Below are positions 42,825 through 51,123 of a stretch of 64,000 nucleotides of DNA, in pieces. How positions within the stretch are numbered: position 1 is the stretch's first letter; each line of letters begins with the position of its first letter. Made by a program: the position numbers and the translations under genes. Under the pieces are notes generated by a model. That model was not told where the DNA came from and made no database searches. It saw only the letters and a list, made by a program, of their open reading frames with translations. The DNA comes from Oscillospiraceae bacterium (GTDB lineage: Bacteria; Bacillota; Clostridia; Oscillospirales; Ruminococcaceae), in NCBI GenBank assembly GCA_028692035.1, contig JAQUYD010000006.1, positions 55,557 through 119,556 on the forward strand. The letters are read 5' to 3'.

Positions 42825-43358
42825 TCACCTCTCTTCCAATTGTTTTTTCAGCTTTTGCAGGCTGCGGTGCAGCTTGGAGCTGACGGTACCATGGGGGCAG
42901 CGCAGCATCTGCGAGATCTGCTTTGTAGTATAGCCATATAAGACGGACAAGGAAAGGATCATCCTTTCCTCCGGTGACAAAAGTGCCAAAGCCTGTAAAA
43001 GATCCGTCCGGGCAATCACGGAGGCATCCATCCCATCGGTGCGCAAAGCGGGATCAGCAATAAAATCTTCGATTTGTAGCTGGTTTTTCTCTTTTACATA
43101 ACGGGCGATGCGGCGTTTGATCCGGATGGAGAGGATTTTAAAGATCCAGCCTTTAAAAGCCTGGGATTCGCGCAGTTTGGAAATGCCACGGAACGCCTCC
43201 AGAAAAGTTTCGGCCACCACATCCTCCGCGTCATGGGCGTTACCTAAAGCGTAGAGAGCGTATTTGTATAGGTCGTCCTGCACCAGCTCATACAACTGGG
43301 AAAAGCAATCGCTGTTACCTTTTTTTGCACCTTCCACCAGCTGAGCATCGATGTTCAT
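42825..43358 (-). CDS. ECF-type RNA polymerase sigma factor
   Basis: Sigma-70 family group 4 factor, 177 residues. Region 2 is seen at YKYALYALGNAHDAEDVVAETFLEAF, region 4 at LSPEERMILSLSVLYGYTTKQISQM followed by RCPHGTVSSKLHRSLQKL. ATG 43358 opens the frame. It forms a two-gene operon with the downstream membrane protein. Target promoters cannot be read from this window; no clear ECF-type promoter was found upstream of the operon itself. Confidence 0.92.
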   Translation of the reverse strand: MNIDAQLVEGAKKGNSDCFSQLYELVQDDLYKYALYALGNAHDAEDVVAETFLEAFRGISKLRESQAFKGWIFKILSIRIKRRIARYVKEKNQLQIEDFIADPALRTDGMDASVIARTDLLQALALLSPEERMILSLSVLYGYTTKQISQMLRCPHGTVSSKLHRSLQKLKKQLEER

Positions 43359-43465
43359 GTTGTCACCACCCTTATGGGTTCATATTATCAGTGCGGAAAA
43401 TCCGCCAGATTCTTGCATCCTTTGGAAATTTTCGCAAAAATTTTCGGATAGGGGCGCTTTGCCTG

Positions 43466-44212
43466 TTATGGTAGCTTTTGGGGGGACCAGCCCGTTTTTT
43501 CCATCCCCTGCCGCAGGCCGGTGCCGCAGGCCAGGCAAAGGGCGGAGCGGGCCCGGGTCAGCCGGAGATCCGGCGACCAGATGTGCCAAGCATTGTAAAA
43601 TTGGTCAAAGGCCCGTGCCGTTTCCGACAAAATAGGGCGCAGGCTATTTTCTTCTGCCTCGGCTAAACGGCATAGGCAAAAGATCAAATCCAGCTCCTGC
43701 GGGGCGCAAAGCAGTGAAAAATCGACATCCGGGCAGGAAAGGGGCAGCATCCCCTCGGTATGGCAGTTACGCAGGATGCTGCACAAGCGGACAAAGGTTT
43801 TCTGTACCGCCACCGGAGAGGGGGCACAGCCTCTAAAAAAAGCAAAGTCCTCCTCGGTGGCGGACCAGGCACAGGTAGCGTCCCGATTCAATGCGGCGGC
43901 GCAGGCGGCATACCAGGAACGAGACAGATGAACATTTAAGTAACCGCCGGACCGTTCCCACCGGTCAAAAACCGGATCCTGTGCAGGCAGAAAGGCAGAC
44001 AGCCTGTCCGCAGCCAGGGCAGGGGATAGCCCCGCTTCTTTTGCGCAAAGGAAAGAAAGGCCGGAAGAAAGCACTCCCGGCCCCGCCCGCCGACTGATTT
44101 CCAAGGGGATGCTGTGAATTTTGCTGGTGGGAAACGCCTGCTGCAACGCCTGCTGCAACAGGTGGTTCAGACGTCGGAACGCGGCGGCAACACCGCCGTA
44201 CAGCTTTTCCAT
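43466..44212 (-). CDS. ArgS-like protein with DALR domain but no catalytic domain
   Basis: Protein of 248 residues. The N-terminal 95 resemble the tRNA D-loop-binding (Add-1) domain of arginyl-tRNA synthetase, including RWERSGGYLNVHLSRSWY. The C-terminal 110 match its DALR anticodon-binding domain (AFDQFYNAWHI, then LRLTRARSALCLACGTGLRQGM). The Rossmann domain with HIGH and KMSKS, some 300 residues in real ArgS, is simply absent. It cannot charge tRNA; binding of tRNA or another RNA is inferred. Last gene of the ddl-murI-DUF1934 operon, 18 nt after DUF1934. ATG 44212 is preferred to GTG 44218. Confidence 0.72.
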   Translation of the reverse strand: MEKLYGGVAAAFRRLNHLLQQALQQAFPTSKIHSIPLEISRRAGPGVLSSGLSFLCAKEAGLSPALAADRLSAFLPAQDPVFDRWERSGGYLNVHLSRSWYAACAAALNRDATCAWSATEEDFAFFRGCAPSPVAVQKTFVRLCSILRNCHTEGMLPLSCPDVDFSLLCAPQELDLIFCLCRLAEAEENSLRPILSETARAFDQFYNAWHIWSPDLRLTRARSALCLACGTGLRQGMEKTGWSPQKLP

Positions 44213-44230
44213 ACGCACCGCCTTTACCGT

Positions 44231-44665
44231 TTACGAGGGATAATATTCTTCTACATCCACCAGCAGTTCGTTTTCGCTGGCCGTGCTGGTGTTGACGTCC
44301 AATGTGTACCGCACCTGCAGATGGCCGCCGTTATCGTTTAGCCGCGCGATGATCTCGTCGCCGGAGATGCCCAGCATCAGGGTGCCGTAACCAGTGTCGT
44401 AAAAGCACTGATGCCGCTCGCCCTTTTCGATAATCAGCTGAGAACGCATATTTTCGCCGGTGCGGCGCATGGTGACCCGATGGTCCCCTTCCACTTTGAG
44501 GGTGGTTTTTGCCCCTTCAAATCCGGTGGCCGCCGACTCGTCGTAGCAGATATAATACGCCCCGTTGCGCCGGTAGAGCAGCCCCACGGTGGTGAGTTCC
44601 ACCGAATCCTGTTCCTCGTCGGCAAGCTGGGTGCCTTTTATGGTGATCATAACATCTTTTTTCAA
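44231..44665 (-). CDS. DUF1934 family protein (YwiB-like)
   Basis: Small beta-barrel (lipocalin-like) protein of 144 residues, the fold of B. subtilis YwiB. GTQLADEEQDSVELTTVG at the N terminus and QLIIEKGERHQCFYDTGYG in the middle are typical. GAAAGGATG points to TTG 44665 as start; longer frames lack support. In many Firmicutes this gene lies beside argS, which makes the ArgS-like neighbour here notable. Molecular function unknown. Confidence 0.82.
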   Translation of the reverse strand: MKKDVMITIKGTQLADEEQDSVELTTVGLLYRRNGAYYICYDESAATGFEGAKTTLKVEGDHRVTMRRTGENMRSQLIIEKGERHQCFYDTGYGTLMLGISGDEIIARLNDNGGHLQVRYTLDVNTSTASENELLVDVEEYYPS

Positions 44666-44678
44666 TGGAACATCCTTT

Positions 44679-45497
44679 CTACCGGCACAGATCGTCCACA
44701 TCCACATGTTCCACCGCGCATTCCAGCGGGCGGCCGAGAAAGCGGGCCGCAATGACATCAAAATCTTCAGTGTCGGCGGAGACAAAGTAGCGGGTCCGGC
44801 CTTCTTTTTCGCCGGCCAGCAGCTCGTGGGAGGACAGGTATTCTTTTACCTGCCGGGCAGCTTCCTGCCCGGCGTCGATCAAAGTTACCCCGTTGCCCAT
44901 AATCCGGCCGATCACAGGGGAGATCAGCGGATAGTGGGTGCAACCTAAAATCAAAGTGTCCGGTTTTTGTCCGTCAAAGGCGGACAGGTAATCCCGTGCG
45001 ACCATTTCGGTAACCGGGTTTGTTTCTTCAATATAGCCGTTTTCCACCAGCGGAACAAACAGCGGACAGGCGCGGGTTGCAACCTGTGCCTGGGGCAGCG
45101 TTTCACTGATGATCCGCTTGTAAGAGCCGCTGCGGATGGTGGCTGGGGTACCGATTACGCCGATGCGCCCTGAGCGGGTAATCCGGCAGGCGGCCAGAGC
45201 CGCCGCTTTGACTACGCCGATAAAAGGAATCGGCAGGCCGGCGGCCATCTCATCGGTCATGATGGAGGAAATGGTGCCACAGGCGGCGACGATCATTTTT
45301 ACATCATGGCTTTGGAGAAAACGAATATTTTCCATGGCAAACCGGCGCAGGGTCTGGGGGCTTCGAACGCCGTATGGGACGCGGCCAGTGTCGCCAAAAT
45401 AGATCAGGTCTTCCTGCGGCAGAAGTTGGCGCAGCTCTTTTAAAGAGGTGAGCCCACCCAGCCCGGAATCAAAAATGCCGATCGGACGGTTATCCAT
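44679..45497 (-). CDS. murI: glutamate racemase
   Basis: Interconverts L- and D-glutamate for peptidoglycan. The 272 residues hold the N-terminal FDSGLGGLTSLKEL and the two catalytic cysteine motifs: C73 in AACGTISS and the second in LGCTHYPL. In most MurI proteins the first motif is CNT; here the Asn is Gly (G74), a variant to note, though both cysteines are present. ATG 45497 follows a G-rich site (AAAGGGGGGC). Second gene of the ddl operon. Confidence 0.93.
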   Translation of the reverse strand: MDNRPIGIFDSGLGGLTSLKELRQLLPQEDLIYFGDTGRVPYGVRSPQTLRRFAMENIRFLQSHDVKMIVAACGTISSIMTDEMAAGLPIPFIGVVKAAALAACRITRSGRIGVIGTPATIRSGSYKRIISETLPQAQVATRACPLFVPLVENGYIEETNPVTEMVARDYLSAFDGQKPDTLILGCTHYPLISPVIGRIMGNGVTLIDAGQEAARQVKEYLSSHELLAGEKEGRTRYFVSADTEDFDVIAARFLGRPLECAVEHVDVDDLCR

Positions 45498-45510
45498 TGC
45501 GTGCCCCCCT

Positions 45511-46566
45511 TTATTTTTGCAGGGCCAGTTCCAGCAGGCCGCCAACCAGATCATATGCGCTCATACCGCCCGCCATCATCAGCTTGGGATACATGCTGAT
45601 GCCAGTAAACCCAGGCAGAGTGTTGACTTCGTTGAGGATGATCCCTTCGTTTTGGATGAAAAAATCCACCCGGGCAAGCCCTTCGCAGCCCAGTGCGTCA
45701 AAAGCGGCCAGCGCCAGCTCCTGCACCAGATCGGCGGTTTCCACTGGAATGCGGGCGGGAATATACAGGTCAGTGCTGTCGTCTTCATATTTGGCTTCGT
45801 AGTCGTAAAACTCTTTTTTGGGTACGATTTCGCCTAAAACAGACGCTTTGGCCCCGTGGTTGCCAAACACGGCGCACTCCACCTCGCGGCCGTTGATAAA
45901 CTCTTCCACGATCGCCTTGCCATCGTGCTGAAAGGCCAGCTTGAGCCCCTCCAGCAGCGCCTTTTTGTCCACAGCCTTGGTCACGCCTACCGAAGATCCG
46001 GCGTTGGCGGGTTTGATGAACATCGGATAGCCCAACGTATCCGCCAGTTCGGTCTCTAATTCGTCAAATGCGTCCAAATCCCAAGGGTAGACATCCGCCC
46101 ACATGGCGTTGGGAATACCCGCCTGATCTAAAATCGTATGGGTAATCGCTTTATCCATGCAGATGGCGCTGGCCAGCACGCCGCATCCCACAAAGGGGAG
46201 CCGCGCCATCTGGAATACGCCTTGGATGGTGCCGTCCTCACCGTTTTTGCCGTGGAGCACCGGAAAAATCACATCCAGCGGGATTGTACGGACACCGCCT
46301 TCTTCCAAAACCAGCAGTCCGTGTTGGGTGGGGTCAGGCGGCAACACGACGGGAGTCACATACGCCGGGCGGTTCCATCCGCCGCTGGCAATGAGATCCT
46401 CCGGCCCCGTATAAAGAAACCATTGACCCTCTTTGGTGATGCCGACCATGGTCAAATCATATTTTTCCCGGTCGATCCCGGAGATGACAAAAGAAGCGGA
46501 TCGCAGCGACACTTCGTATTCGCTGGAAGCGCCGCCAAAAATAACTGCGACAGAACGCTTTGACAT
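45511..46566 (-). CDS. ddl: D-alanine--D-alanine ligase
   Basis: ATP-grasp enzyme making the D-Ala-D-Ala terminus of the wall precursor; 351 residues. Motifs: VAVIFGGASSEYEVS at the start, HGKNGEDGTIQGVF, the ATP-grasp loop FIKPANAGSSVGVTKA and the metal-binding GLARVDFFIQ...LNEVNTLPGFTGISMYPKL. The lid Tyr/Phe that separates D-Ala-D-Ala from D-Ala-D-Lac ligases cannot be fixed by eye. Two ATGs are possible (46572 and 46566); AGGAG spacing favours 46566. Leads the operon with murI. Confidence 0.93.
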   Translation of the reverse strand: MSKRSVAVIFGGASSEYEVSLRSASFVISGIDREKYDLTMVGITKEGQWFLYTGPEDLIASGGWNRPAYVTPVVLPPDPTQHGLLVLEEGGVRTIPLDVIFPVLHGKNGEDGTIQGVFQMARLPFVGCGVLASAICMDKAITHTILDQAGIPNAMWADVYPWDLDAFDELETELADTLGYPMFIKPANAGSSVGVTKAVDKKALLEGLKLAFQHDGKAIVEEFINGREVECAVFGNHGAKASVLGEIVPKKEFYDYEAKYEDDSTDLYIPARIPVETADLVQELALAAFDALGCEGLARVDFFIQNEGIILNEVNTLPGFTGISMYPKLMMAGGMSAYDLVGGLLELALQK

Positions 46567-46655
46567 ATTCATTTCACTCCTATATACTAATAAATAGACG
46601 CCAAAAAGGACCGCGTCGGACGAACAGGCTGATCATATGCTGCACATACCGTCTT

Positions 46656-46685
46656 ATTTTACCACAGCGCATATGGCGAAATCAA
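46656..46685 (-). promoter_or_regulatory. possible promoter of the ddl-murI operon
   Basis: Minus strand TTGATT (46685-46680), 18-nt spacer, TAAAAT (46661-46656), about 90 nt before ddl. Confidence 0.4.
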
Positions 46686-46828
46686 CCTTTCGCAGGCTCT
46701 GCCCCGGAAATGGAAACAATCTGTAATAAACCTATCGCTTACGAAGGCGTTTTATGCGCCTGTTGTTTGCTGATCGGGCCTTTTCATGAAAGTTTTTGAT
46801 TTTTTCACGGTTTCCTGTGAAAAAATAG

Positions 46829-46857
46829 TTGACGAGGGCTCGATTCCATGATAGACT
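46829..46857 (+). promoter_or_regulatory. sigma-A promoter of the rpmG-secE-nusG operon
   Basis: TTGACG (46829-46834), 17-nt spacer, TAGACT (46852-46857); leader of about 95 nt to rpmG. The rest of the 390-nt gap between ddl and rpmG shows nothing else apart from the minus-strand ddl promoter. Confidence 0.6.
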
Positions 46858-46959
46858 TGTACTACCTCTAAAAAGGGTTTATTTTTTTGTGTTCATTTTT
46901 CCAAGCGTTTCCTTGCCCAAGAGGGAGGCAAACAATTCCGTTAATCAGGAGGTGCCGAA

Positions 46960-47109
46960 ATGAGAGTGAAAATCACATTGGCTTGCACGGAGTGCAAACA
47001 GCGCAACTACAACACCATGAAAAACAAGAAAAACGATCCGGACAGACTTGAGATGAATAAGTACTGCAGATTCTGCCGGAAACACACGCTCCACAGAGAG
47101 GCGAAGTAA
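46960..47109 (+). CDS. rpmG: 50S ribosomal protein L33
   Basis: Forty-nine residues, zinc-binding (C+) form with CTEC near the N terminus and YCRFCRKH near the C terminus. AGGAGG (46947-46952) precedes ATG 46960. Standard leading gene of the secE-nusG cluster in Firmicutes. As a zinc-containing copy it could be exchanged for a C- paralogue under zinc limitation if one exists elsewhere. Confidence 0.96.
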   Translation: MRVKITLACTECKQRNYNTMKNKKNDPDRLEMNKYCRFCRKHTLHREAK

Positions 47110-47136
47110 GGACGAGAAAGGCAGGGGTTTTCTGTA

Positions 47137-47379
47137 ATGGCTGAAAAAGCAAACAATGAAAAAAAAGAAGGCTTTCTGAAACGCGTCGCCCACCGGTTCG
47201 TCAAAGGCTGTAAGGACATGAAAGGCGAGATCAAGAAGGTCGTTTGGCCTTCTAAAAAGCAGGTCATCAACAACACCGCTGTGGTGTTGGCTTGCTGCGT
47301 GATCGTCGGCGTGTTCATTTGGATTCTGGACGGAGCTTTGTCCGGTTTGGTGAATCTGCTTCTCAGCAGCGCGGGTTAA
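47137..47379 (+). CDS. secE: preprotein translocase subunit SecE
   Basis: Eighty residues: charged N terminus, the conserved amphipathic helix (MKGEIKKVVWPSKKQVINNT) and one membrane helix (AVVLACCVIVGVFIWILDG). This is the minimal single-helix SecE of most bacteria, which clamps SecY. Lies 27 nt after rpmG and 51 nt before nusG. Confidence 0.96.
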   Translation: MAEKANNEKKEGFLKRVAHRFVKGCKDMKGEIKKVVWPSKKQVINNTAVVLACCVIVGVFIWILDGALSGLVNLLLSSAG

Positions 47380-47430
47380 CAGTGCCAGGCGCTTGCGACC
47401 GGTGCGTAACCTTGCGTGGAGGGATGAAGA

Positions 47431-47952
47431 ATGTCTGAAGAGGCCAAATGGTATGTTGTCCACACCTATTCCGGCTATGAGAATAAAGTGGCGACCAACA
47501 TCGAAAAAGCTGTCGAAAACCGCGGGATGCACGAGCTGATTCAGGAAGTGAAGGTCCCCACCGAGACAGTCACCGAAATCAAAGACAACAAAAAGCGCGA
47601 AGTCGAACGCAAAATATTTCCCGGCTATGTGTTGATCAAAATGATCATGACCGATGAGTCTTGGTACATCGTCCGCAACACCCGCGGCTGCACCGGATTT
47701 GTGGGCCCCTCGTCCAAGCCGATCCCGCTGACTGAGAAGGAAGTGGCGGCGCTGGGCGTGGAAAAACGTCAAATTGAGGTCAACTACGCTGTCGGCGATA
47801 CCATCCGGATCACCGACGGGCCGATGGAGGGCTTTGCTGGTATCGTGAAGGAGCTAGATGTGGAAAAGGACAAGGTCAAGGTTGTCGTTTCCATGTTTGG
47901 CCGCGAAACCCCGGTGGAGCTGGAGCTGGATCAAGTCCAGCTGGATCATTAA
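47431..47952 (+). CDS. nusG: transcription elongation/antitermination factor NusG
   Basis: Protein of 173 residues with the NGN domain (WYVVHTYSGYENKVATNIE; FPGYVLIKM) and C-terminal KOW domain (DTIRITDGPMEGFAGIV). Binds RNA polymerase, and its KOW links to S10 or Rho. Normal length and place between secE and rplK. Confidence 0.97.
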   Translation: MSEEAKWYVVHTYSGYENKVATNIEKAVENRGMHELIQEVKVPTETVTEIKDNKKREVERKIFPGYVLIKMIMTDESWYIVRNTRGCTGFVGPSSKPIPLTEKEVAALGVEKRQIEVNYAVGDTIRITDGPMEGFAGIVKELDVEKDKVKVVVSMFGRETPVELELDQVQLDH

Positions 47953-48105
47953 TCTTTTTGAGGGAATCGGTGGAAACACCGATTTTTGCGGCGGGGTTCC
48001 GTCGCGCTTGGGTGTGTTCCGGGCATTCGTCCGGCGCATGCCTGTGGGAGGAACGGGTATCTGACCGTTCCGCCATGAACCACAGAAACTATGGAGGTGC
48101 AAATT

Positions 48106-48531
48106 ATGGCTCAAAAGGTAGTCGGCTTTATTAAGCTGCAGATACCTGCCGGAAAAGCAACGCCGGCGCCGCCTGTTGGTCCGGCTCTCGGTCAGCATGG
48201 CGTCAACATCATGTCCTTTACGAAGGAATTCAACGAGCGTACCAAAAACGATATCGGCATGGTAATCCCAGTGGTTATCACCGTGTACGCGGACCGCTCT
48301 TTCTCGTTCGTAACGAAAACGCCGCCTGCTGCGATCCTGATCAAAAAGGCTTGTGGTATCGAAAGCGGTTCTGGCGTGCCGAACAAGACAAAGGTGGCAA
48401 AAATTACCAAAGAGCAGGTAAAAAAGATCGCGGAACAAAAAATGCCCGACCTGAACGCAGCTAATGTGGAATCGGCCATGAGCATGATCGCCGGTACTGC
48501 CCGCAGCATGGGTATTGAGGTCGTAGACTAA
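48106..48531 (+). CDS. rplK: 50S ribosomal protein L11
   Basis: Protein of 141 residues starting [20 protein letters not shown] after Met. Binds the GTPase-associated region of 23S rRNA. GGAGGTG favours ATG 48106 over an in-frame ATG at 48091. The 153-nt gap after nusG contains a G+C-rich stretch but no recognised leader element. Confidence 0.97.
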   Translation: MAQKVVGFIKLQIPAGKATPAPPVGPALGQHGVNIMSFTKEFNERTKNDIGMVIPVVITVYADRSFSFVTKTPPAAILIKKACGIESGSGVPNKTKVAKITKEQVKKIAEQKMPDLNAANVESAMSMIAGTARSMGIEVVD

Positions 48532-48588
48532 GCTCCCGGGTGGGAGGAAAATTCTGTTTATTACCACTCATAAGGGAGGAGAACGAGT

Positions 48589-49290
48589 ATGAAACACGGT
48601 AAAAAATATAACGACAGCTCCAAACTTGTTGACAGAACCAAACTGTACGACGTTGAGGAAGCGATGGACCTGTGTGTCAAAACCGCTACCGCGAAGTTTG
48701 ATGAGACTGTAGAAGTACATGTAAGATTGGGCGTAGACTCCCGCCACGCTGACCAGCAGGTCCGCGGCGCAGTCGTTCTGCCCAACGGGACCGGCAAATC
48801 GGTTCGCGTTTTGGTGTTCTGCAAAGGCGACAATGTCCAGTTGGCGAAGGATGCCGGCGCCGAGTATGTCGGTGCGGAGGACATGATGCAGAAGATCCAG
48901 AGCGAAGGCTGGATGGATTTTGACGTTGTCATTGCGACACCTGATATGATGGGTGTCGTTGGCCGTCTGGGTAAAATTCTGGGGCCGAGAGGCTTGATGC
49001 CGAACCCCAAAGCTGGTACCGTTACCCCCGATGTTGCCAAAGCGGTGACAGAGGCAAAAGCTGGTAAGATCGAGTATCGTTTGGATAAGACCAACATCAT
49101 CCACTGCCCCGTTGGCAAAGCTTCCTTTGGCGCACAAAAGCTGCAGGAAAACTTTGATACGTTGATGGACGCAATCGTCAAGGCAAAACCTGCCGCGGCG
49201 AAGGGCCAGTACGTAAAGTCCTGTGTCATCACCCCCACCATGGGCCCTGGGATCAAGATCAATCCTGGCAAATTTGTACCTGCGGTATAA
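48589..49290 (+). CDS. rplA: 50S ribosomal protein L1
   Basis: Protein of 233 residues with the L1 signature around [20 protein letters not shown] and the C-terminal motif [21 protein letters not shown] precedes ATG 48589. In many bacteria L1 represses the rplKA mRNA; no such site was resolved here. Ends the operon begun by rpmG. Confidence 0.97.
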   Translation: MKHGKKYNDSSKLVDRTKLYDVEEAMDLCVKTATAKFDETVEVHVRLGVDSRHADQQVRGAVVLPNGTGKSVRVLVFCKGDNVQLAKDAGAEYVGAEDMMQKIQSEGWMDFDVVIATPDMMGVVGRLGKILGPRGLMPNPKAGTVTPDVAKAVTEAKAGKIEYRLDKTNIIHCPVGKASFGAQKLQENFDTLMDAIVKAKPAAAKGQYVKSCVITPTMGPGIKINPGKFVPAV

Positions 49291-49301
49291 GAAGGGCTTT
49301 T

Positions 49302-49333
49302 CAGCTCCGCGAAAGCGGAGCTGCTCCTTTTTT
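49302..49333 (+). terminator. terminator after rplA
   Basis: CAGCTCCGC (49302-49310), GAAA tetraloop, GCGGAGCTG (49315-49323), then CTCCTTTTTT. Confidence 0.85.
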
Positions 49334-49355
49334 ACAGGGTTTTTTGAAAAATACC

Positions 49356-49384
49356 TTGACAAGCCTGCGAAAATCCCCTATACT
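49356..49384 (+). promoter_or_regulatory. sigma-A promoter of rplJL
   Basis: TTGACA (49356-49361), 17-nt spacer, TATACT (49379-49384); start near 49391. Confidence 0.85.
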
Positions 49385-49390
49385 ATAAAA

Positions 49391-49520
49391 GCTGTCATAT
49401 TCCAAAGACAGCAGGTGCTTTTGCATAAAAGGGTTTCCCTTGCCTGCCGAGGAAATGTAGTCAGGATGAATGAAGATTTCATTTGGGCTCTTTCCAAAGC
49501 TGTTGGAAAGAGCTCTTTTT
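49391..49520 (+). promoter_or_regulatory. ribosomal protein L10 leader with attenuator
   Basis: The RNA leader before rplJ shows the kink-turn/stem arrangement of the Firmicutes L10 leader (AGCTGTCATATTCC...AGACAGCAGG, later GAAATGTAGTCAGG). It ends in an intrinsic terminator: GCTCTTTCCAA (49487-49497) with TTGGAAAGAGC (49503-49513) and a T-run at 49516-49520. Free L10(L12)4 binding to the leader is known to favour the terminator, closing a feedback loop on rplJL. Confidence 0.8.
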
Positions 49521-49555
49521 GTATAAAGTTAGATATTTTCAGGAGGTGAATAGAT

Positions 49556-50068
49556 TTGCCTAGCGAAAAAGCTTTACAAGCAAAGCAGGAGGTCGTCGTT
49601 CAGCTGAAAAACGAGCTGAATGGTGCCGTAGCCGGTGTTCTGGTTGATTATAAGGGCATCACCGTTGCGGACGATACCAAACTGCGCCGTGAACTCAGAG
49701 AAGCTGGAGTCGATTATGCTGTTGTCAAAAATACCCTGCTGCGCCGTGCGCTGGAAGGTACCGAATACAGCGAAATGGCTTCTGTCCTTGAAAACACCAC
49801 CGCATTCGCAGTAAGCCACGAGGATCCGGTTGCCGCGGCTAAGATTTTGTCCAAATTTGCGGAGAATTCTAAGGACGGTTTCTCGGTGAAAGCGGGCTTT
49901 GTGGAAGGAAAGGTTCTGGACGCTGCTGGTGTTACCGCGCTGGCCAAGCTGCCTTCCAGAGAACAGCTGCTCGTTCAGCTGCTCAGCGTGCTCAATGGCA
50001 ATATCAGAGGTCTGGCTATTGCTCTTAACGCCATCGTTGAGAAAGAGAACGAAAAAGAAAGCGCTTAA
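49556..50068 (+). CDS. rplJ: 50S ribosomal protein L10
   Basis: Stalk base protein of 170 residues (VVVQLKNELNGAVAGVLVDYKG; later DYAVVKNTLLRRAL). TTG 49556 is the start, after a strong AGGAGGTGA. The C-terminal helix (NIRGLAIALNAIVEKENEK) binds L12 dimers. Regulated by its own leader. Confidence 0.96.
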   Translation: MPSEKALQAKQEVVVQLKNELNGAVAGVLVDYKGITVADDTKLRRELREAGVDYAVVKNTLLRRALEGTEYSEMASVLENTTAFAVSHEDPVAAAKILSKFAENSKDGFSVKAGFVEGKVLDAAGVTALAKLPSREQLLVQLLSVLNGNIRGLAIALNAIVEKENEKESA

Positions 50069-50119
50069 GCGTGCTTTTACAACTGCATGAAACAAAACAA
50101 ATTATAGGAGGTAGCTACA

Positions 50120-50497
50120 ATGGCTTCTGAGAAAATTGTAAAATTTGTAGAAGAAATCAAAACCCTTACCGTTCTGGAACTGGCGGATCTGGTAAAAGCG
50201 ATTGAAGAGGAATTCGGCGTTTCCGCCGCTGCTCCCGTTATGGTTGCTGGCCCCGCTGCCGGCGCTGCTCCCGCTGCTGAGGAGAAAACCGAATTTGACG
50301 TTGTCCTGGCCGAGGCTGGTGCGTCTAAGATGGGCGTTATCAAACTGGTGAAAGAGATCACTGGTTTGGGCCTGAAAGAAGCGAAAGAGGTTGTTGACGG
50401 CGCGCCCAAAACCATCAAAGAGGGCGTTTCCAAAGCGGATGCTGAGGAAATCAAAGCCAAACTGGAAGAAGCTGGCGCGAAAATCGAGCTCAAATAA
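50120..50497 (+). CDS. rplL: 50S ribosomal protein L7/L12
   Basis: Stalk protein of 125 residues: N-terminal dimer domain ([21 protein letters not shown]), Ala/Pro hinge and C-terminal factor-binding domain ([20 protein letters not shown]). AGGAGG precedes ATG 50120. It is followed by a terminator and not by rpoB, which in most Firmicutes comes next. Confidence 0.97.
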   Translation: MASEKIVKFVEEIKTLTVLELADLVKAIEEEFGVSAAAPVMVAGPAAGAAPAAEEKTEFDVVLAEAGASKMGVIKLVKEITGLGLKEAKEVVDGAPKTIKEGVSKADAEEIKAKLEEAGAKIELK

Positions 50498-50511
50498 GTT
50501 TTTTAACAATG

Positions 50512-50545
50512 AAAACGCCGCGGGCTTTTGGCCCGTGGCGTTTTT
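50512..50545 (+). terminator. terminator after rplL
   Basis: AAAACGCCGCGGGC (50512-50525) and GCCCGTGGCGTTTT (50531-50544), one G-U pair, then T-rich. Confidence 0.88.
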
Positions 50546-50657
50546 GTTTTTGAAAGGTTTTTTGTTGGGCCAAGATAGATGGCAGCGGCAAAATTAGCTT
50601 AAATGCAAAAAAGAAAACCGCCATGCTTCCATAGCGGTTTGTCCTTGTCCCATTGGA

Positions 50658-50888
50658 TTATTCTACGATAAAGCGCTGCATTTCTTTTAAGAATTCGTCG
50701 CAATGATCGGAATGGATCTCCATTTTGATCGGTTTAGACAGATCCAAACTAAAAATACCCATGATGGATTTGCCGTCAATATGGTATCTGCCGGAAACCA
50801 AATCAACCTCAAAATCATAGCGGGCAACGGTGTTGACAAACTCTTTGACGTCGACAATAGTGTTCAGAGAAATGGTTTTTGTAATCAT
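50658..50888 (-). CDS. HPr-like protein lacking the phosphorylatable histidine (Crh-like)
   Basis: Seventy-six residues with the HPr fold pattern. The regulatory Ser46 region is kept as GKSIMGIFSLD (S41 here), but the GIHARPA active-site motif is missing: the aligned stretch reads SLNTIVDVKEF, with no His. That is the situation of B. subtilis Crh, which is phosphorylated by HPr kinase on Ser and acts with CcpA but cannot carry PTS phosphate. A similar regulatory role is inferred. AAGGAGG precedes ATG 50888; the frame extends to 50951 without support. Divergent from mtaB. Confidence 0.75.
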   Translation of the reverse strand: MITKTISLNTIVDVKEFVNTVARYDFEVDLVSGRYHIDGKSIMGIFSLDLSKPIKMEIHSDHCDEFLKEMQRFIVE

Positions 50889-50940
50889 AACAGATATCCT
50901 CCTTAAATCGTATTTGATTGATTCTTTCTTACCATTTACA

Positions 50941-50969
50941 ACCATAAACAATTTTTATCTTTTTGTCAA
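50941..50969 (-). promoter_or_regulatory. sigma-A promoter of the HPr-like gene
   Basis: Minus strand TTGACA (50969-50964), 17-nt spacer, TATGGT (50946-50941). Confidence 0.65.
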
Positions 50970-50976
50970 TCCATAA

Positions 50977-51005
50977 TTGTATTTATTCACGCTTTTTATT
51001 ATAAT
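50977..51005 (+). promoter_or_regulatory. sigma-A promoter of mtaB
   Basis: TTGTAT (50977-50982), 17-nt spacer, TATAAT (51000-51005). Lies 7 nt from the divergent -35 of the HPr-like gene, so the two promoters may interfere. Confidence 0.55.
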
Positions 51006-51123
51006 ATTGGAGGAAAAACCAAAGAAAGTGACGTTTTCATTGTCTATTTCTGTTAAATTTATATACGATTTTTTGTATAAATAATATAAAATTTTTCCAC
51101 AAAAGAGACATGGGGAGGAAATG

